This document shows, piece after piece, positions 24,571 to 36,437 of a stretch of DNA of 64,000 nt; the first letter of the stretch is position 1, and each line of letters begins with the position of its first letter. The stretch is from Apophysomyces variabilis (lineage: Eukaryota > Mucoromycota > Mucoromycetes > Mucorales > Mucoraceae). The DNA lies in assembly GCA_002749535.1 (NCBI GenBank), contig MZZL01000055.1, positions 316,453 through 380,452 on the forward strand, given 5' to 3'. The position numbers were made by a program, and so were the translations under genes. The notes under the pieces are model-generated. The model saw only the letters and a list, made by a program, of their open reading frames with translations, made no database searches and was not told where the DNA came from.

Positions 24571-24836
24571 ACTAAAAGTTTCTTGTTCACAAACCCTTCG
24601 TGGAAAGGGAGAGTGTTAGATATCCACGTCATTTTTTTCTCATTGTACTGTAATAATTAACATGCAAAGCTTATGGCAAAAAGGCATTTTCTTCGGAGAA
24701 CTGAATGGATCCGGCAAGTTTGTCAAAGGAAAACTAAGTTACACGAGCTAAAAAAGACGTGTATAAAAAAACGTGTTACTGCTGTGCCTGTTTTCTTTCC
24801 CTGTTTCCACCCAAATAACAGAAAAATAAACCAAAG

Positions 24837-27800
24837 ATGTTTCTCACGGATTTGGCGAGCAAAGTAACCGAAGGGTTTTCCGAGATGTTCACCAGCACGG
24901 AAGAGGAGGAACAGCGTGAACAAGTGTTTGTGAAAGATCATCACCGTTACGACTCCTTTGCACCTGTCCGTCACGATACTCAAGTCAAATATTTCATTGA
25001 CGGTCAGGACTATTGCTGGTAAAACCGTCGTGCTATTCACTGTATTGGATACGCTGAGCGAACTTTGGATGTACTTTAGGGCTGTCTCGGAAGCCATCGA
25101 GCATGCACAGGAATCCATCTTTATCGAAGATTGGTGGTTGGTAAGTCAATGGAACTAAGCAGACAGGACAGAATGACGGTTTTTTCTTACTTGTTTATTG
25201 TCACGTTAGACGCCTGAGTTGGTACGTCCCTTATTGAAAAATGAACAACGACATGACGTATAGGAGAATGATGTGTATCTTACGCCACATGTTTTTCACT
25301 TTTTCCAGTACTTGCGACGTCCTCCGGCTAAATATCCGGAATACCGTGTTGATGCCTTGTTGAAGCGCAAGGCTGAACAAGGTGTTAAGATTTATATTGT
25401 GGTGTACAAGGTATGCTAAGCCGGAAACAAGACATCCGAAATTCACATGTTTTCCAGGAAGTCGAAATGGCGTTGACCTTAGATAGTGCTCATACTAAGC
25501 ACACTTTACAAGCTCTTCATGAGAATATTATCGGTAATGTAGTTGACAAAGAAGAGAAGAGAAAGAAAAAGAGGTGAAGAAACGAACCCAGCTCATTCGT
25601 CGTCGGCTTTGCAGTTCAAAGACATCCCGACCATGCTATCGGCGGCACCTTTTTCTGGTCACACCATGAAAAATTTGTCGTTGTAGACAACCGTATCGCC
25701 TTCCTTGGTGGTATTGATCTTTGCTTCGGGTAAAAGGGGGAGAAAAGCGGAAACGGTCGGGTGGGAAACGTTGTTCCCTCTCTTTAACTCTTGTTTTGTT
25801 CTGCTTGTTAGTCGTTGGGATACGCACGCTCACAGATTGGCTGACTTCCATGCAAAGGATCCTCGCATGGAATTGTTCCCTGGTAGGTGTACTACCTAAC
25901 ATTTGATCGGGACTTTAACCTGCTTCTAGGTCAGGACTATAGTGACGCTCGCGTGCGTGATTTCGAAGATGGTAAACTAAAGAAAAGAAAAAAAAGAAAA
26001 TGAGGTAGCCTTCTTCTTTACTAAGCTATATTTATACTAGTGAAAAACTGGGATATGCGTCTTATCGACAAGACCGTTGTTCCCAGAATGCCATGGCACG
26101 ACATGTCGCTGTGCGTGGTACGTAGACCTTTTTTTGGCTCGATGTAACCCAAGTCATTTATGGCTTTGATTAAACCCTCCATATTTAGATTGGGGGTCCT
26201 GTATTGGATGTTGCCCGTCACTTCTGTGAGCGTTGGAACTTTGTCAAGTATGAAAAGGCCATGAAGAAAGAGCACATTGGATTCTTGAAGCCTCCCGTGG
26301 GTGGATACAGTACAAACCAACGCTTCACCATTCCCATGGAAGATCAAATCGAAGATGAAGAAGGCCACACTTGTGTCAAACGTTGTGAGTTTAGACACGG
26401 AACCCGCGGTGTCAACGGCACATGTCGTGCACAAGTCCTTCGTTCTAGTGGTTTATGGAGTTTGGATATTGAAACGGAGGTACACCTTGGAAGATTAAAA
26501 AAGAAAGGAGACTAGTCACGGAGATACTTACCTGATGTTTTCTATTCGGACGCTAGAATTCGATTCAAAATGCTTATATTGCTACTATTTATGCTGCTCA
26601 GCACTATGTCTATATTGAGAATCAGTTCTTCAGTAAGTGTTTGCTCTTTTAAATCACTGGAAAGAGAAAATTTCGATCAGACTATGGGAAACTTAGACCT
26701 CGTGCTTAGTTACTGCTGTGGAGGATGACAAAGATTATATCCTGAAGAACCAGATCGGTACTGCCATCCTCAGACGTATCATCCGGGCACATGAAGAACA
26801 AACCAAATTCAAGGTTATTGTCATGATGCCACTCATGCCTGCTTTCCCTGCCGATCTGAGTACCAAGGAGGCTGCCACTGCCCGTTTGGTGATGCACTTC
26901 CAATATATGTCGATCTGCCGTGGCAACAACAGTATTGTCAAGCGATTGGAGGCCGCAGGCATTGATCCCAATGAATATATCCGTTTCTATAGTTTAAGAA
27001 GCTATGACCGTATTAACCGTAGCCGTATGGAAGAGATGCTTGCAGAGGCTGCTGGATTCTCTCTGAAGGATCAGCAGCTGGCTAATGCAGGTCAGACAGA
27101 AGACGATAAGCAAGCAGAGTTTGTCACCCGCGTTGGCAACCCAGACTTTGTAGAAGGCACTGAAGGTGCGTCCAATGTGGAGGAGGAGGTCGAGTACGCA
27201 CGTGTGCCTGGTGAGGAAGAAGCCGAGCGATTACGTGAAGACTATCGTCGTCGATACAATGAGCTTCAGGAGGGTAACGAAGGCATTGCTTCGGATTCCA
27301 TTGCTCAGGATGCAATGGAAGGAGGCGATCTGGAATCCGAGCCTTGGGTTGGCGATACCGTAAAGTCACAACCTCGTGATGAAGAGGCTGAGAAAGAAGA
27401 AGCAAGCGATTACGTATCTGAAGAACTTTACATTCATGCCAAACTCTTGATTGCTGATGGTAGAGTGATTGGAGCAAAAAAAATGATTTGTCTTTGCAGA
27501 CAAGAAACTGACGATGGTTTTGGGGGGATTATTCAGATCGTACGGTCATTATGGGTTCGGCCAACCTCAACGATCGTTCTCAGTGCGGTGACCGTGATTC
27601 GGAGATTGCTCTGTTAGTTGAAGATCAGGATCTGATCCCATCGCGTATGAATGGTCGCTACGTAAGTACAGCTGCGATATATGTATACCTATCACGGTTT
27701 CTGACAGTTAACCAAACGAATATTTTGTTTTTCCTAGTATGAAGCCAGTCGTTTTGCAGCCAAATTACGTCGTCAACTTTGGAAGGAGCATTTAGGTTTG

Positions 27801-28279
27801 ATTCCTGACCGCCCTACCGATGAAGTGACGGCAGATATGTTGCCTCTTCCTGTGCCACAAGATGACAATGAGGATGAGGATGACGAGAAAGTGATGGATC
27901 CTTTGGATGATGATACTTTGGCTTATTGGAATGAGGTGGCGAAGACGAACACAGAAGCTTTCCGACATGTGTTCCATTGTGTGCCTGATGACACTGGTAA
28001 GACAGATTGGATAGAAAAAGGAAATGGTCGTCACTGATACTGAGTTTCAAATTTCTAGTGACGAATTGGGAAGAATACAAGGCGTTCTACCCTGATCCCA
28101 ACGTGGTGGACATTGGTCATGTCCATGATCCGGAAATGTCGGTTGAAGAAATCCGTGAAAATTTGGGCCGTATCCGTGGTCATCTTGTTGAATTCCCTTA
28201 CAAATTCTTGGAGAATGTTGATCTCGCTGAAGAATCGATTCCCTTTATCAGCAACCTGACACAGGAGCTGTATACCTAA
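24837..28279 (+). CDS. Phospholipase D with two HKD motifs
   Basis: Hydrolyses phosphatidylcholine-type lipids to phosphatidic acid at membranes. Fifteen exons join in frame to about 819 residues. Catalytic motif 1 is HHEKFVVVD (H162, K164, D169) and motif 2 HAKLLIADD (H611, K613, D618), followed by GSANLNDRS. Eukaryotic PLD signatures include WWLTPELYLRRPP, IENQFF and [10 protein letters not shown]. No PX or PH domain precedes the catalytic core, unlike yeast Spo14, so targeting must differ. A long acidic insert (about residues 470-600) lies between the two halves, as in other fungal PLDs. Oddities: exon 3 is only 12 nt (25210-25221, encoding TPEL), and an intron (27460-27536) interrupts the second HKD motif right after its aspartate. 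Exons: 24837-25018, 25080-25140, 25210-25221, 25309-25410, 25458-25533, 25615-25729, 25812-25882, 25930-25971, 26041-26117, 26189-26479, 26557-26632, 26710-27459, 27537-27661, 27738-27996, 28059-28279. Confidence 0.92.
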
Positions 28280-28720
28280 GCAAGGTATAACCCCACGTTA
28301 TGTATAAAAAAAAAAGAAGGAAATAAAAAGGATATGGTAGTCCGGCGTACTGACCGTAATACGAGATAAGCTTTCCTTTTGAGCGTGCTAAGCATTTCTA
28401 TTTTTGCGTCCCGCTTTACGGAGAAGCAGTTTTGCCGTTACCCGATTCCCATTAAACATAAAAAATAAATAGATAAGGAGGGGGGAAAGTGGATTGCAGA
28501 AGGGAATGAAAGTACGGGATAAGGAAAAGTGAAAGACAAGAACAAGAGTAAATTATTTTATAGGTGAAAGAGGAAAGAGGATGAGGATGAGAAGAGCGGA
28601 GGAAAGGGAAAGGGGAACGGAAGAAGGATGAATCATCCGGGTGGAGACGGAAAAAAAGGAGACCCGGTAGGAATGGACTATCTACTACTTGGGTGGCTTT
28701 CCCCCTCAGTTTCGTCATCC

Positions 28721-28728
28721 TATATAAG
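28721..28728 (+). promoter_or_regulatory. TATA box of the small zinc-knuckle gene
   Basis: TATATAAG lies about 85 bases upstream of the ATG at 28,806, a typical distance for a fungal TATA promoter with a leader of 50-60 bases. Confidence 0.6.
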
Positions 28729-28805
28729 TTTCAGTGAGGGAGGGGGAATTTTTGTTGCGCCACTTTTTTTTTGCTTATTGTTCACTACTCCACTTTAACA
28801 CAAAA

Positions 28806-29156
28806 ATGACGATCCTTGGAAGCTTTCCCATCTTTGGTTCTCTCTTTTCTTCTACTTCCAAACCCGATCGTATCCGCAAGAGCATCGGTCCTATCTCAAC
28901 CGTCCTCAAGCGACAACAACCCTTCTCCACTTCAGCAGCACGTTCACATCCTCAAGTCAAGTCAACAGTAGATACGAATCCTGATGTGGTCACTGAATCT
29001 TCAATCCTAAACAACTTCCCTCGTCCAAACCTCATGCCAACGTTGCACTTTTCTCTCTTTGGTCTTCAATCCTCACCACCAGCAGAAGATAACTTCAGAG
29101 CCAAAAAATGTTCGAATTGCGCAGGTCCACATTCAACTGATTTTTGCCCTTGCTAA
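28806..29156 (+). CDS. Small protein with a C-terminal CCHC-like zinc knuckle
   Basis: Single-exon frame of 116 residues. The start was chosen at 28,806 (ACAAAAATGA, good context) because the TATA box places transcription start downstream of the alternative ATG at 28,734. The N-terminal 60 residues are basic and rich in Ser/Thr and Arg, resembling a possible mitochondrial or disordered segment. The very end carries CSNCAGPHSTDFCPC, a C-x2-C-x3-H-x4-C pattern close to a zinc knuckle but one residue shorter in the middle. No family is recognised. Codon use and the promoter suggest it is real. Binding of nucleic acid or of another protein through the knuckle is possible but inferred. Confidence 0.5.
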   Translation: MTILGSFPIFGSLFSSTSKPDRIRKSIGPISTVLKRQQPFSTSAARSHPQVKSTVDTNPDVVTESSILNNFPRPNLMPTLHFSLFGLQSSPPAEDNFRAKKCSNCAGPHSTDFCPC

Positions 29157-29804
29157 ACAACAACAACAACATCATCATCCCTTATCACTTTGACTTCTGC
29201 TCAAATCCCCAAGTATCTCTTTATTCAACTATCATCCTCACCCCAAACCCCATCCAAGTTTTTCCGTGTTCTTTTTATTTTTTTTTTTTTGCTAGTCAGT
29301 TATTCTTCATTTTTTTCTTCATGTACTATAACATTATTTTTTCCTTCTCAGGGAGCGAATGGCCCTTGTAACAAACATATATTCAAATGAGACATATACG
29401 TTGTAATTCCAAAAATAAAAACCAACAAAGATATTTTTGGATAAGCTTTTACAAATCATTTCTTTTTTGGAGAGGTGATGGCTCGATTAAATATGGCCAA
29501 TGCCGATTCGATTTCACTATTGTATGGCCATATTTACCCCACTTATGAACATTTGTAGCACAAATTGATCCATTACCAGTTATGATCACTCATCCAAAGT
29601 GTATATACTCAATAACAACCCATTGAATCCTCTCTCTCTCCTTTTCCTTTTGTTTTTTCTCTTTCTTTTCTCAGTCAAAAACCGGCTTTGTTATACTTCT
29701 TTTCTTTCTCTCTTGGCTTTCCCCCTCCCCCTTTCCCAACGCCCATTCCTTCCTATTAGACGACATTTCCTCATTTCTTCCCTTCATTCCTTTTTCCTCT
29801 CACT

Positions 29805-31134
29805 ATGTTGCAAGAAAAATACATTGGACTTATTCTTGCCATGAGTTCAAGTCTGTTTATCGGACTTTCCTTTATTATTACGAAGAAAGGCCTTATGATC
29901 GCAAGGAAACATCACGGTAAGCAAAGCGGTTGAATAAAAAAAAACGAGAGTCACTGGAAATTAACCCCCCTCATCCCATCCTTTTACCTTAGGCGTTTCG
30001 GCTGCGGATGGAAAACATCATTATTTGAAAAATTGGACATGGTGGGCTGGCATGAGTACAAGTAAAAGATCATTTCGTTTACTGAAAGGGAAAACCAAAG
30101 TAGCAAAAGACTGACTTAACCTTTTCAGTGGCCGTGGGTGAGATCCTCAATTTCTCTGCATATTCCTTTGCACCACCCATTCTCGTCACACCGTTGGGCG
30201 CATTGAGCGTGATTCTTGGGTACGGTCTTTTTACTTTTGTCTCAGCATGTGAATATCCCTCGTTGACTTCTCGTTACTGTAACAATCCAAAAAAAAATAT
30301 CCAGAGCCATCTTTGCATCGATCTTTTTAAAGGAAAAGTTGGGTCCTATTGGTAAGATCGGCTGTCTCCTTTCAGTAGCCGGCGCTTTGATCGTGGTTCT
30401 GCATGCTCCAGAAGATAAGGAAGTGACATCGATCAATGAACTTTTGTTCTATGCATTACAACCTCCTTTTATGATGTACTGTGCCATCGTGATTTTGGTC
30501 AGTCTGATCATGATTTACGCTATCGTGCCAAGGTACGGAAAATCCAATCCGTTTGTTTATGTATCCATCTGCTCCTTGGTCGGATCCGTTTCGGTCATGG
30601 CCATCAAGGCGTTCGGCATTGCTCTGAAATTGACATTCGCCGGTCATAACCAATTTAAGCATACTTCGACCTATTTTTTCGCAGCAGTGGTTGTTGTGTG
30701 TATTATGACTCAGATGAATTATTTCAACAAAGCATTGGAGCAATTTTCGACCAATGTGTAAGTACAATGTTGGGTGACATGATCAGACATAGTTCCAACC
30801 CGAGCATCTTTGCGGTTTTAGTGTCAACCCTATCTATTTCGTGTCTTTTACATCTGCCACCATTGCCGCTTCTGCCATTCTGTACCAAGGCTTTAATACA
30901 GATAATCCGGTCAACGTGGTCTCGCTTATCTGTGGATTTGTCATTATCTTTGCGGGTGTGTACCTGCTCGATTCGATTGCTCGAGGTGCTGGCACCAATG
31001 AAATAGAGTCTTATACCCGATATGGCGAAGAAGAAGGGTTATTGATGAGTGAGGCAGAACTATTAGAAAATGAGGAGTCACTCGGATTGACGGACCTCCG
31101 CGCATCAGAAAATCGTGAACGGACAGGACGATAA
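29805..31134 (+). CDS. NIPA-family magnesium transporter
   Basis: Membrane protein of the NIPA family (PF05653, DMT superfamily), known in animals to carry Mg2+ at the plasma membrane and early endosomes. Five exons (29805-29916, 29993-30061, 30129-30219, 30305-30757, 30822-31134) join to 345 residues. About nine membrane helices are visible. Family motifs include MSSSLFIGLSFIITKKGL at the start, WWAGMSTMAVGEILNFSAYS, PPILVTPLGALSVILGA, FLKEKLGPIGKIGC and VVNPIYFVSFTSATI. The last 45 residues form an acidic, cytosolic tail. The first intron lies after the first helix, the last in the conserved NVVNP segment. Substrate is inferred from the family; related members can carry other divalent cations. 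Confidence 0.9.
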
Positions 31135-31478
31135 GACAGAAATTAAAAAAAAGAAAAAGGAACAAAAAGAGGCAATAGTTTTTTATTGTAAATTTAGTCA
31201 TCTTTTCATTCATTAAAAAAGTAAGAAAAAAAAAAAGAACGGGTGAATTGACTTCACTTATGAATCGGAGAGTCGCGTAGGTAATTTAGTGAAAAGGGAA
31301 AACACCAAATTTGTGACCTGACCGACGTGGCTAAAAACATTCACGCAGCGGGGACGCGTTATCCCATAATTTGCATCCGCTCGTCGCGCGTAACCTAAAA
31401 AAAAAAAGGGAAGGGTAAAAAAAAGCCCAGTCCTCGCTTGTTAGGCCTAACTTCCATGCACGCTGATATACACGTAAT

Positions 31479-33011
31479 ATGACGGAAAATATACCACCTT
31501 CAAGTCAAAGAGGTGTGAAACGTGCTGATGACCGCGAACCCTTAAAAGAACGGCAGAATGAACCCAGCAAACCACAAACCAGACCACCAAAAGAGAAACA
31601 TGTCATGCCAGATGATCTTGCCGATTATCAGAAACTATCCAAAATCGGGGAGGGCACTTACGGTGTGGTTTACAAAGCATATCAGAAAGCGAGCAATAAA
31701 CTGGTAGCGCTGAAAAGAGTACCTCTCCATTACGATCAGGGCATCCCAATGACAACTGTGCGTGAAATAGCCCTATTAAAGGAAGTCTCCCACCGCAACG
31801 TGGTAAAGTAAGTCATCCGCTTTCTTTTCGTTTCGGGTCAAGACTGAATTTCATGCGATCTCTTTAATAGACTACTTGATCTTATCCAAAAAGATGCCAC
31901 CGTCTATCTGGTCTTCGAGTATCTCGATATGGTATGATCCAAATCGATCTTTTATTCGTACTATAACTCAGTATACGGGGACAACATAGGATTTGGGCAA
32001 ATATATGAAGAAAGTGGGTCGACAAGGTCTCACTGCAAAACATATCAAGGTAAAAAACTAGAAAGAAAGGGAAGAAATTGGATTTGGACGGGCAAGAAAT
32101 AGAATACTTATATCCCCGAACGGTAGAGTTTCATGCATCAATTATTAAACGGAGTAGCCTATTTGCACTCTCACAGAATTCTTCATCGTGATATGAAACC
32201 ACAAAACCTGATGATTGATCGAACTGGAAAACTATCCATAACTGATTTCGGTCTATCAAGGGCATTCGGTGTGCCAATGAGGACATTCACAAGTCAGGTA
32301 ACTAGCGTCTAAGTTCTGTCGAGGCGTCACTTACTTGTTAATACGTTTATATAGGTTGTTACTCTTTGGTACCGAGCGCCAGAGATCTTACTTGGCAGTC
32401 CTCATTATTCAACCGGAGTGGATATGTGGAGTGTCGGATGCATCTTCGCCGAAATGATGACAATGCAGCCCTTATTTCCCGGTCGCACACAAATTGGAGA
32501 ATTATTCTCCATTTTTCGGTATATAATCCGTTTCCCCTTTGTTGTTTCCTTTCTTCTAATGTTGGTGTTAGGATAATGGGAACACCAACGGAAGAACGGT
32601 GGCCGGGCGTAACCACTTTGCCAGACTATAACCTACACTTTCCCTGTATCTATCACAGAGTGTGAAAATCAATCTGAGCTAACTTCTTATTCTGTTTCTC
32701 CCAAAGCATGGAAACAGATTCCTTTCAAAGAAAAATTTCGATCCTGGTCACAAAATCTGGAACTAAGTGACTCTGCCTACGAGTTGCTTGAAGTACGTTT
32801 GTTTCGTTCGAAAAGAAGAAATGACACGACTAACCACGACAATTGATCAGATGATGCTTGCCTACGATCCATCGGAACGTATATCTGCGAAAACGGTAAC
32901 AGAACGTCATTGTCCTTGTTTATCATATCATGGCTGAATTAATCGTTTTTCTTTTTGAAGGCTTCGCGACACCCGTTTTTTTATGACGATCGGACCATAT
33001 TAAGTCTCTAA
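31479..33011 (+). CDS. CDK1-like cyclin-dependent kinase with a PMTTVRE helix
   Basis: Ser/Thr kinase of the CDK family, nearest in sequence to CDK1. Nine exons (31479-31807, 31871-31931, 31990-32049, 32127-32297, 32355-32518, 32572-32645, 32707-32792, 32851-32895, 32961-33011) give 346 residues with a basic 45-residue N-terminal extension. Intact features: glycine loop GEGTYG with the inhibitory Thr60-Tyr61 pair, Lys79 in [23 protein letters not shown], an activating-loop threonine before [10 protein letters not shown], and [16 protein letters not shown]. The cyclin-binding helix reads PMTTVRE instead of PSTAIRE, retaining the catalytic glutamate. This suggests a lineage-specific paralogue with its own cyclin partner rather than the essential CDK1, though the latter cannot be excluded from this window alone. 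Confidence 0.88.
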
Positions 33012-33783
33012 TTCCCTTTTTCTTTTTCCCTTGTCCACAACAAAAAAATCATTAATACATGCATACCACCTCCGCATGGGTACTAGTCACTACTACAACA
33101 ACAACAACTTATGGTCGTCCTCTTAAAGTTATTTTCAATTTCCCCTTTTATTCCAGTTTTGATATATGGGAGATTAGGCTCCAATTAGCAAACAAGATTT
33201 TTGATTTTCCCTTTCCTGCGCTAACCAATTTTTGGATAATTTTGGGTCTAGTAAGTACAATAAACTCAATGCTGCATAGTCTACTGAGAAACTGCAATCC
33301 ATAGTAATCTATACAAAAGGGTGCCTTTTAACAACCAGAGTACAACGGCATATTTTGAGTTGCTTAGCGTTTGATTAGGACACAAGCATATAAACTTGAC
33401 TTTTTCATTTTAATTATGCATCTATTATACTCACTATTCATCCTTAGCTTCCTGTTTCCTCAACTGAAACCATCGGATTGAAAAGAAAGAAACCCCGAAA
33501 AAACGGTTCGATCCGGTGCGGTTTTTGAATCGAACCGAGCTAATGGAGTCAGACAAGCCATTTTGAGAAACCTACATGATCGCTGCAAGACCCGGGAACA
33601 TGATGACTTCCTCTTTTTTGAATTTTCCATTCAAATCTAAAGTTTTATGTAAGCTTCCGAACCGATAGATGATAGAAACGAACGATGGATGAATCGAAAC
33701 TGCCGAAAAAGCACCTTTGCTAAATGACTTTCCTGTTTGCCCTTCTTTTTCTTACCAAAACGATGAACATCCCACATTAGCAA
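33012..33783. other. Intergenic region upstream of RPS2
   Basis: It holds a short (CAA)-rich run near 33,098 and presumably the RPS2 promoter. No gene is supported. Confidence 0.5.
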
Positions 33784-34699
33784 ATGGCTGACTCTGCAAC
33801 GGCCGATAGTAAGTCGTCATGATGACATGCGGATGGGAGAGAATTAAAGGATGGCATCTAGGACGTGGTGGATTTGGACGCGGACGTGGAGGTCGTGGCC
33901 GCGGACGTGGCGCTCGTGGACGTCGCGGTGAAGAGAAGAACGAATGGTAAGCAATCAGTGCATTTCCATGCCCGTGTTGTGTTGTGTGGGGTTGGAGAAG
34001 ATGACCGAAGAAACCCGGCATTGACATATCTCTCTATTTAGGGTTCCCATGACGAAGCTCGGTCGTCTTGTCAAGGCTGGCAAGATCAAGAGCATCGAGG
34101 AAATCTATTTGTTCTCTCTTCCCATCAAGGAGTACCAAATCGTGGATTACTTCTTGCCCAAACTGAAGGACGAAGTGATGAAGATCATGCCTGTTCAGAA
34201 GCAAACCCGTGCCGGTCAACGTACTCGTTTCAAGGCATTTGTTGTCATTGGCGATTTCAATGGCCATGTTGGTTTGGGTGTCAAATGCTCCAAGGAAGTG
34301 GCTACTGCTATTCGTGGTGCGATTATCCTGGCCAAGCTTTCGATCATTCCTGTTCGTCGTGGTTACTGGGGCTCCGCTTTGGGTGAGCCTCACACTGTGC
34401 CTACCAAGGTCACCGGCAAATGTGGTTCGACTCTTTGCCGCCTGGTGCCTGCTCCTCGTGGCACTGGCCTTGTCGCTGCTCCGACTTCAAAGAAGGTCTT
34501 GCAGTTGGCTGGTATCAGCGACTGCTACACCTCCTCGCGTGGTTCCACTCGTACACTGGGCAACTTTGTCAAAGCTACTTTTGCTGCCATCGGCAACACT
34601 TATGGTTTCTTGACCCCTGACTTGTGGACCGAGACTGAATTCACCATGGGCCCTTACCAGGAATTCACTGACTTCCTTGCCCAAAAACAGAGAAAGTAA
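33784..34699 (+). CDS. RPS2: 40S ribosomal protein S2 (uS5)
   Basis: Structural protein of the small ribosomal subunit, near the decoding centre and mRNA entry site. Three exons (33784-33808, 33862-33946, 34042-34699) give 255 residues, matching yeast Rps2 (254). The N-terminus carries an RGG-type arginine/glycine repeat ([16 protein letters not shown]), typical of eukaryotic uS5 and a known arginine-methylation target. Core motifs include [19 protein letters not shown] [49 protein letters not shown] and [11 protein letters not shown]. The first exon is only 25 nt, ending MADSATAD, an arrangement common in ribosomal protein genes. It is followed by a short duplicated 3' segment. Confidence 0.97.
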
Positions 34700-34743
34700 A
34701 TAATAGTCCAGATAATGGAACAGGCCGTTTGTGCTCTTTTATC

Positions 34744-34846
34744 TTGCTCTTTGCTTGATCGACGCTCAGAAAAGCACGAACAGGCGACGAAATAAAAATT
34801 GTTTGAAGTTCTTTGACTTTGCTCTCTGCTTGATCGACGCTGAGAA
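34744..34846 (+). repeat. Two 28-nt direct repeats 3' of RPS2
   Basis: 34,744-34,771 and 34,819-34,846 are near-identical (about two mismatches) and share the core GCTTGATCGACGCT. They lie in the presumed 3' UTR or terminator region of RPS2, 47 bases apart. Confidence 0.75.
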
Positions 34847-35402
34847 GAATACAAACATTAAAAAAGTGACCCATGACCCTATTTCGTTTTACTGATGTAT
34901 TGGATGAGTCCATAACGAGATTTATCATATGGATAGAAACCAGGAGGTTTGTTCTGGACGATTGAAAACTGTAACAACGATGCTTTTCCTTTTCTGTGTC
35001 AGCATAGTGGAATGAGGAGTAGTACGCTGTTTTCATCAAGTGAATTCGTACCGGGTGTAAAGTCGTGACACCCTCTTTCAAGAATGAGTATATTTCAGTA
35101 TACTGAGAAATGAGATGTCGTATTTCCATGATGTCTTGTCGGCATTTTGAATCGTATCAACGGCTTTGATGTTTTTGCGTTAGGATATTCTTCTTCTATT
35201 ACCACAACTGCACCGGAGCCTTTATCATAACAAGCATTCAATTCCGTATGAAGATGGAAAAGGCGCTGTTATGCATGAGTACGGCAAGCCAGAGACAATG
35301 GATTCTACGGTTGATGATAAACAGTATAGCCTTGAAATTTTGACCTCTTATACACAGTATTTATTCACATCGCGTCAATAAGCAGCAAACGATACAGAGT
35401 CC
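34847..35402. other. Intergenic DNA
   Basis: No supported gene. The minus-strand frame at 34,665-35,129 runs over the RPS2 3' repeats and shows no motif. Confidence 0.5.
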
Positions 35403-35774
35403 ATGCCAATAGCAGACAAACTAAAGGTTGATATTGACCTTGCTGTGAAGGAGTTGTCGGTGAAGTGTAATTATATGCTTCACACAGATCAGGACAGCGC
35501 AAAGGGAGGTTCTTTAAGTTCTTTTTCGAAGTGTCTGAGTGCTTCAGCAGCTACGCACCAGTTAGAGATCCACGTCTGCACGGCACAAAGATGGTCCAAA
35601 CAGTATGAGAGACAATCTGATAGCATTTTTTGGAAACGAAGGAAGACTGGTTGTTCACATCTCTCCTCAACGAGGAGCTCAGAAAAGCTCATCATTGAAT
35701 GCATCGATGAGCGCACATCAGTCGTCCTGAAACAAGGTCATAGAGCAACTAAGACAGGTATTTACAGGGCTTAA
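35403..35774 (+). pseudogene. Tc1/IS630-type transposase N-terminal relic
   Basis: A 123-codon frame resembles the helix-turn-helix region of Tc1/mariner-like transposases common in Mucorales: CTAQRWSKQYERQSDSIF, then KTG, then LIIECIDERTSVVL. The first 40 residues and the stretch around GCSHLSSTRSS look worn. No DDE/D catalytic domain follows within the next 700 bases, so only the DNA-binding part survives. The call rests on remembered family pattern, not on alignment. Confidence 0.6.
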
Positions 35775-36437
35775 AATATCCAAAAAGCACACCTTTTCTC
35801 AGGTCAGGATGCGCTCTTTCTTTTGTAGTTGGTAACTTTCATTTGGGTGATATCTTTCATTTCTCTTTTGGATACGAAACTTCCTTGGCACATGGCAAAT
35901 ACCGGGGAACAATCACGAGGTACTCTATCAGCATCGCGCTTGATCTGTTTGCTACGGCGCTAATTGTTGCAGCTGTTTTCTTTTCTAGAATCACAACCTA
36001 TCTGGTGCTCTGCGAAACAGTTGCTGCTGTATTATTGAAACTAATAGAACGAGAAGGCATCCATAAAGATTAGCAAAGACCATATCTTGCTAGCAACAGT
36101 ATTTTTGATGGCTCCGATGCTTGAGAAAGGAAAAGCACTCACTTTAGGCGATGGGTACAAATGTGAAAGGAATATGCATGACTAATCATATGTTGACTGA
36201 CATTGATAACCTGCACACAGAACGGATTGTGCGATTTTGATACGGCCGTCCCATTCAATTGCTCGATCCATTGAGGCTGATACAGAGTATCAGTCCATAT
36301 ATATCAGACAAACATGTCGTATGCGACCTGTCCATATGTATACCCTATTTTGACCATGAACTCTGTAAAAGTTCTATATTTCATGTATCTATTCATCTGC
36401 GTGTCTATGGTATTCTAGTTGCACTGTGCATCTATGT
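35775..36437. other. Intergenic DNA after the transposase relic
   Basis: A hydrophobic frame at 35,843-36,073 has no recognisable family and may be chance. The missing transposase C-terminal part is not visible. Confidence 0.5.

Noticed and set aside
35843..36073. 76-codon hydrophobic frame after the transposase relic
   Set aside because: No family, no transposase catalytic residues, and short enough to be chance.
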